Part shown: in pieces, positions 58,673-64,000 of the stretch
Layout of the letters: each line of letters begins with the position of its first letter
How positions within the stretch are numbered: position 1 is the stretch's first letter
From: Auricularia sp. M13
Lineage: Eukaryota > Basidiomycota > Agaricomycetes > Auriculariales > Auriculariaceae
DNA: 64,000 nucleotides
NCBI GenBank assembly: GCA_037042915.1
Contig: CM073196.1
Location: 3,286,001 to 3,350,000 of the forward strand
Direction of reading: 5' to 3'
Translations under genes and position numbers: made by a program
Notes under the pieces: generated by a model
What the model was told of the DNA's origin: nothing
The model's input: the letters and a program-made list of their open reading frames with translations, nothing else
Databases searched by the model: none

Positions 58673-59074
58673 CACTCAGCCAGCTTCCCTCCAAGCTTCG
58701 CCGACCCTCCTCGTCAGGTTAAAGCCTCCACAGCTCATAGGGTGGTGACGCGCTTATGAAGACTGCTCGAATGAACCAATATGCTCCTCACTGCGCTGTT
58801 CCGTGCGCGGAGAGCCTGTATCTGATCCAGGTCGATGTTATGATCTCTATTCTCGTATTTGCTTTCTTGCTTGGCAATATATACGTACAGCCTTTCAGCT
58901 GGTATGCTTTGCTGAGCCTACATTCATCATGCCCTCAACAGTAACTCGCATGGACCGCAAGCGGCGGACGACGGCCCGGAGCTTACACAGATGCCAACAG
59001 CAAACCCACGTTGCTCGCATTCTCATTTGCGAATTGGACTGTGACCTCAACTTGCGCCTCTCCAGCTTTCCAGC
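58673..59074. other. upstream region of GAL7
   Basis: This is host sequence between the LINE insertion site and the GAL7 start. It should contain the GAL7 promoter. No gene recognised; short ORFs only. Confidence 0.45.
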
Positions 59075-60424
59075 ATGACGGAGCTGCCCCATCGTCGCTG
59101 TGAGTGACCGCCCGCTCGCGTGGTTTTATCCTCCTACTGATTATACGCGTAGATAACCCGTTGCTTGGCGAATATGTGCTCGTATCGCCACAGCGCAACA
59201 AGCGGCCGTGGCAGGGCCAGGTTGACGAGCCCAGCACAGTTACAGAGCCGGACTACGACCCCAAATGCTATCTGTGCCCAGGCAACGCCCGTTCAGGCAA
59301 GACTGAACCAAATCCCAAGTATACCTCCACTTGGGTGCGCCAGATCCGTCCAGATCCATTGATCTTATCGCGCTCACCACTGCGCGAAACACCAGACATT
59401 CCCGAACGATTTCCCTGCGCTGCTACCCAATGCAGAGGACGTGCCAGTGGCGCATGAGCTACTCAAGGGCGAGCCTGTGACCGGCGCGTGCGACGTGATC
59501 GTGTATAATCCCCAGCACAATCTGCTCATGGCGCGCATGTCGCGAGAACAAATCCGCGCTGTGATCAAGGAGTGGCGTGCATTGTACGATATCCGTGGTC
59601 ACCAGCAGGGTATCGGCCATGTTCAGATCTTCGAGGTGAGTCCGCTGTCGTATCTCTACGCCCTTGCACTAACATGCGTTTTTGCGAAGACCCGTGGTGC
59701 AATGATGGGCTCGTCAAACCCACACCCACACGGCCAAGCATGGTCAACGTCGAGCATCCCCACCGAGCCTGCGACGGAGCTGCGCAACCTGCGCAAATAT
59801 GCGGCAGAACATGACGGCAAATGCTTGCTCTGCGAGTACGCCGCTCTCGAGCTGCGCCAACAAACGCGTGTTGTATTCTCAAACGAACACTGGGTATGCG
59901 TCGTACCCTGGTGGGCAACCTGGCCTTTCGAAGTGCTACGTGGGTCAACCATTGCATCGTTATCTTCAGCTCTAACAACGTCGTTCACAGTGCTTCCGCA
60001 CCACCGGCATATTGTTTCCATTGAAGAGCTTGACGAGGCCGAACAGGCCAGCTTTGCAGACGCGCTCAGCAGGCTGACTGTGCGGTACGACAACGTGTTC
60101 CGGACGACCTTCCCCTACGTCCTCGGCATCCATCAGCGCCCTGTTCCCAAGGACGCCGACCCTGACCCTGCGCTGGATATCGCGCACTTGCACCTTCATT
60201 TCTACCCTCCGCTCCTCCGAAGCGCGACGGTGCGCAAGTTTCCTGCAGGGTGAGCGTAGGCCATGTTTCGAAATGAAGTTCCGTTCTGAGCACGATTGAC
60301 TATCAGGTTCGAAATGCTCGCGGAAATTCAGAGGGACTTGACGGCAGAAACGGCGGCTCAGCGCCTGCGCGAATGCGCCGAGGTCCACTACCTTGATTCG
60401 CAGGCGGAACAGGCAACCATATAG
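59075..60424 (+). CDS. GAL7: galactose-1-phosphate uridylyltransferase
   Basis: This is a Leloir-pathway enzyme that exchanges UMP between UDP-glucose and galactose 1-phosphate. Exon 1 is only MTELPHRR; a GTGAGT...GCGTAG intron joins [20 protein letters not shown]. Further family stretches are [19 protein letters not shown] (zinc Cys pair), [60 protein letters not shown] (the H-P-H-G-Q active-site loop with the uridylylated His), [42 protein letters not shown] and [19 protein letters not shown]. The last exon ends at TAG 60422-60424. The length is about 370-380 residues. Introns remove sequence near 59335-59420, 59636-59690, 59933-59990 and 60250-60307. GAL1/GAL10 are not in the window. Confidence 0.95.
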
Positions 60425-61002
60425 CCCGCTCAGCCAGTGAGTGAGGATGCCTCTGCAGCATAGATAGCTGTCGGTGTGGATTATCATTCCCCTGGTTTAT
60501 GCTATGAGGACGTCTGGATATCTGTGTGCCAACTCGACTGTCCGGCGCTTTGCTTCGGAAATGCTTTATTTCAGTTCAAGAGCTGAGAACATGAATTCTC
60601 GTGAAGAAACTATATAGTGTTGCATAATGATCTTGATGAGATGGGGTGCCTTTGGCTACGGTATGTGAGCGGCTATGATCTGCCCAAATACTTGCCAATG
60701 TTGCAGGAGTAGTATGAAGGACAACGATGAAGCTGGCCAGAAAGTAAGCGCGGCAGTCTTGAATACTGCGGCCTCCCGTGTTCAACACACCTTCCTTCCA
60801 GATCCTACTGTCCTCATGAGATCCGCCGCATACCTTGAACCTGGAGCGTACGTTGGGAGCCGACATGGCGTATGTACAGAGGGAATAGTGCAGTATGATC
60901 TTAAGCGCTAGGATACACGTTCAGCGAGCTCAGATGGGCTGGCCGTAAACTCAGAGTTCGCTTTCAAGAAAATAGTTTAGCGGAGCAGAGCAAATGTCAA
61001 CA
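60425..61002. other. intergenic, no gene recognised
   Basis: This lies between the GAL7 end and the first MITE. Short ORFs only; no RNA gene or repeat noted. Confidence 0.4.
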
Positions 61003-61010
61003 GCAAAAAC
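61003..61010 (+). repeat. left target-site duplication GCAAAAAC
   Basis: This matches 61504-61511 exactly. Confidence 0.85.
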
Positions 61011-61503
61011 CAAGGGGCAGGCAAGGGAAAAATCGTGGACACGCACCCGAAAAAAAGTCATAAGCGGGTTGCCGAGCCCCCCCCTCCCCCTCGGAAGCAA
61101 ATTTGACCCCGCGGATGCCGTATTTGGAACTGAAACTGGGTCAACTCCCGTTAAATGTTTAAATGTCGACTTTCAAAGCGTCCCGCAGCTCAATAGACGC
61201 AGCGCAAGCGTAGCCGCGCTCCTGGCGGAGGTAAATTCTGGAAAAGGAAACCGCTGACATAAGCCCTCGGACATCGCCGCTCCCGGCGTGCTCCTGCTCC
61301 TCAGGTGGCCAAATTGCTTCATAGAGTCTTGCTGAAGCTCTTGGAGCAATTTAAGAAAGTGATATGCTGTGGGAGACACAGACAATGTTCAAATGGGCCT
61401 CCCGGACCCCCGTCGGAAGCAAATAAAAAAAGGTTATAAGTGTTTGCCTGGACCCACCCCCCACCCGGTCCGTGTACCGGAGTTTGCCGATGCCTGCCCC
61501 TTG
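61011..61503. mobile_element. hAT-like MITE family B, copy 1 (493 bp)
   Basis: It begins CAAGGGGCAGGCA and ends TGCCTGCCCCTTG, a perfect 13-bp terminal inverted repeat. It is bounded by the 8-bp duplication GCAAAAAC. It shares its whole length with copy 2, including C-rich tracts, a CGGAAGCAAAT motif repeated near each end, and A-runs. There is no ORF encoding a transposase. It lies just downstream of the broken deaminase gene end. Confidence 0.9.
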
Positions 61504-61511
61504 GCAAAAAC
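61504..61511 (+). repeat. right target-site duplication GCAAAAAC
   Basis: This is the exact partner of 61003-61010. Confidence 0.85.
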
Positions 61512-61994
61512 CTTACTGTTGCAAAAATCCTTGTAGACATTGCTATCGACGCTCGCGACAGTGCTCGATGACGCCGTGCGACCTTTCGATTTATCCTGGC
61601 CTGCACTCGTCGCGATCGCCATGGCGCGTTGCGAAGAGCTGTTTGACACGAGCGTAAATCTCTGCCTCGATGGCGTCTCCTGTTAGAATCACGTCTCCCG
61701 AAAGCCCGGCGCCGATGCAGGTAAAGACGAAGAGCAAACCAATGTGTAATACTGGTTGTCCGTATGTCGTAGGTACACGAGGTAGCGACTACAGAATGAG
61801 ACCGGACAACCAGATGAGAAACACAAGTAAACAAACCTCCGGTGAATACGGGTGCGGCGCGGAAACACTTTAACCCCGAAACCTAGAATGCTGACATCTC
61901 CCACCTCGCCCGAAATTGTAGGCGTTCGCCATGGGACGAGAATCGTGCCGTGACTGCCGCGAGTGAGTAGCCGACAGATTCCTCCGGATTTCTC

Positions 61995-62002
61995 GCGAAC
62001 GA
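61995..62002 (+). repeat. left target-site duplication GCGAACGA
   Basis: This matches 62505-62512 exactly. Confidence 0.85.
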
Positions 62003-62504
62003 CAAGGGGCAGGCAAGGGGAAAATAGTGGACACCCACCCAAAAAAAAGTCATAAGCGGTTTGCTGAGCCCCCCCTCCCCCCTCGGAAGCAAATTTGACT
62101 CCGCGAATGACGTATATGGGACCGAAACTTGGTCAACTACCGTGAAATGCTTGAATGACGACCCCCAAAGTGTCCGGCAGCGCAACAAACGCAGGGCAAG
62201 TGCAGCCGCGCTCTGGGCGGAGGTAAACTCTGGAAAAGGAAACCCTTACATAAGCACCGGATATCGCCGCCTCGGGCGTGCGCCCGCTCCTCAGATGGCC
62301 AAACTGCTGCATGAGTCATGATTCCATTGCTGCTAGAGCTCTTCGAGCAAATAAAATCGGATATGGGCTGTGGTAGATTCAGATTGTTTTTAAATCGGCC
62401 TCCCAGACCCCCCTCGGAAGCAAATAAAAAAAAGTTATAAGCGTTTGCCTGGACCCACCCCCCACCCGGTCCGTGTATCGGAATTTGCCGACGCCTGCCC
62501 CTTG
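62003..62504. mobile_element. hAT-like MITE family B, copy 2 (502 bp)
   Basis: It has the same left terminus as copy 1 (CAAGGGGCAGGCA) and ends GCCTGCCCCTTG. It is bounded by the perfect 8-bp duplication GCGAACGA. Similar to copy 1 over its full length with scattered substitutions and small indels. It has no transposase. It is inserted in the coding sequence of the deaminase gene on the minus strand. Removing it and one duplication copy rejoins the open frame. Confidence 0.92.
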
Positions 62505-62512
62505 GCGAACGA
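62505..62512 (+). repeat. right target-site duplication GCGAACGA
   Basis: This is the exact partner of 61995-62002. Confidence 0.85.
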
Positions 62513-64000
62513 CGTCGAGGTATGCGAAGCACGCCCAGCATGACAGCTTGGAAAGGCCAGCGTAGGACTGCCAGAGTTTGTCGGGCCGTATATCCTCCGT
62601 TATGAGGTATTGATCCAATATTGATCGAGACCGCATTCGCAATGTGAATTGGCCTCGCTGCCGTGCTGCCCGACTGTGCTCGCCTTGACTTTGGCTTGAA
62701 CCAGGCTAATCCAGTCACCGGCTTCATCCTGTTTCACGTTGTAAGCAGCCATTATGGCAGCGAAAGCGTCCTTCAGAAAGTGCGGATCCTCCAAGTTTGG
62801 AGCCAACCGGTCGTTGGAGCATTGGCCTTGAATGAATTTGCACATAATTGGCCGCAGGTTTCCTGACGAGTCGAGGCCAATGAGTTGCACTAGTTTTTTG
62901 AAGGCATCCTGCGCAACGCTGGATTCAACAGCTGTCGGACATTCAAAGAAACGACATGAGTTACCTGCGAGGCAGAATGCAGAAGCATCGCCGCGTGAAA
63001 GTTGATGTTGAGCACTTTGCCTATGTAACGGCCTATGAGAAAGGGCTTCCCGCCAGGGAGGCTGACAGTTGCAGTCGCTGCGTACACAAACGTATCAGTC
63101 AGGAGCATTCATTGCTTAGTTCTGCTGCTAACCAATCACGTCAAAACCAGTAAGCATGAGCTTCACTGTCTCCATCGAATCGCTGAGTTCGAATGTCAGA
63201 ATGTCTTCTGGTTGCATGCTTGTAGTGCCCTCGGCAACCTCCGTTCGCTGTATAGTACACCGGGATGTGCCGTAGGTAGTCTTTGCCGCGAACACGAAGT
63301 ACCCCTCGCCGGCTTGCTCACAGCGTCCAACGACCCGAGCCCCAGGCGACGTGTCACTGTCCAACGACAGTTCTTGACATCGAACAGTGCGCGAGAGATT
63401 TTGGAGAGAATAGCGGTGACGGAGCGAATGTTGGGCAGGATCGCCAAATCAGCGATGTCGAAGTGAATATGCTGCGCAATCTGCTTCTGCTCTGCCAATG
63501 CGGCGACCAGCTCGTCCCAGAGGTCTATCAGAGTCTCAAGGAAGCCTGCGTGGTTGATGGCGCTGAAGCCGGCGGGTAAATCGGACTGACGGAGAACGGC
63601 CGTAAACGACTCGGAGGGGGGTTTGAATTGCTTTTGTAGTGCTGTAATGACGTGTTCGAATTTCTGAGAACGTCGCCCCAACTGAATATTTGCAGAATCC
63701 GCTCATGAGCTTTTCCAGGAGTGACACAAGAAGATGCTGTATCTTACCGAGAGATCGGACCGCGCTTCTTGCCGGTGAACACGGTCGGAAAACTTCGACC
63801 AGCAGAAAAAATGTAGCCGCGAAGTCAGCTCCTCGCCGATGACAGGGTCTTCCCAAGTGTTTTGATGAGGCGGCAGGCTCGACGCCTTCGCAAGAAGTGC
63901 AAGTATGATGTTCAAGTGCGCCGGGATGCGGTTGCAGCGAGCGTCCGATTTTATGCCCTTATAATTGGAATTTGTGGAGACCAAAAATTGGGCCGACGGG

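Larger units (their letters stand above)
61591..63984 (-). pseudogene. OTT_1508-like deaminase gene, broken by a MITE
   Basis: The minus-strand fragments match the same family as the gene at 49531-50886. N-terminal pieces are LNIILALLAKASSLPPHQNT, WEDPVIGEELTSRLHFFCWS, FDIADLAILPNIRSVTAILS and SMQPEDILTFELSDSMETVK. Then come LPGGKPFLIGRYIGKVLNIN, LVQLIGLDSSGNLRPIMCKF and the deaminase core: SHCECGLDQY (H-C-E), LITEDIRPDKLWQSYAGLSK and LSCWACFAYLDVV (C-x-x-C). MITE copy 2 sits here, and reading resumes REKSGGICRLLTRGSHGT, VPWRTPTISG and later GLSGDVILTGDAIEAEIYAR to TAA 61591-61593. An 11-bp duplication at 62608-62626 also shifts the frame between H-C-E and C-x-x-C. The 5' end may lie beyond the window. 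It is non-functional as it stands. Confidence 0.65.

Overview
The window reads as nuclear DNA of a basidiomycete fungus, most likely an Agaricomycete. The genes are GC-rich, densely packed on both strands and cut by many introns of about 50 nt. The products are fungal housekeeping proteins (Lst8, IMG2/mL49, Nop16, Qcr10, fungal NADH-GOGAT) plus families expanded in Agaricomycetes (F-box/leucine-rich proteins, OTT_1508-like deaminases, TKL-kinase-like relics). There are no operons. Several neighbours are divergent pairs with 70-210 bp between start codons.

Left part (1-9.7 kb): an unrecognised low-confidence reading on the minus strand, the TOR-complex subunit LST8 (minus), a decayed kinase-like stretch, a mitochondrial carrier (minus), an ALKBH7-type dioxygenase (plus) and a CHORD/CS co-chaperone (plus). 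From 9.7 to 21.5 kb: mitochondrial IF-2 (minus) divergent from SRP receptor alpha (plus), then PDX1/SNZ vitamin B6 synthase, the LETM1/Mdm38 inner-membrane protein and an F-box protein, all plus. From 21.9 to 33.3 kb: a seven-kb NADH-glutamate synthase (minus) divergent from a PQ-loop membrane protein (plus), then an MFS transporter (minus).

The middle (33.3-37.4 kb) is gene-poor and carries an 835-bp terminal-inverted-repeat element with 8-bp target duplications (hAT-like, no transposase). From 37.4 to 49 kb: mitochondrial ribosomal protein mL49, a proline-rich protein, a membrane-tailed aspartic protease, a zinc-ribbon protein, a Zn2Cys6 transcription factor, NOP16, QCR10 and a HAD-like hydrolase.

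The right end (49.5-64 kb) is the accessory part. An OTT_1508-like deaminase gene has a complete 7.6-kb LINE retrotransposon inserted about 160 bp upstream of its start. The LINE keeps ORF1, endonuclease, reverse transcriptase, poly(A) tail and a 13-14 bp target duplication, but ORF2 carries one dinucleotide-slip frameshift and an RNase H-like domain without its usual acidic residues. GAL7 follows. Then come two copies of a second hAT-like MITE family, each with a perfect 8-bp target duplication. One copy lies inside the deaminase domain of a second, broken OTT_1508-like deaminase gene, 11 codons downstream of its second catalytic cysteine motif. These junctions give the clearest evidence of recent mobile-element activity in the window.
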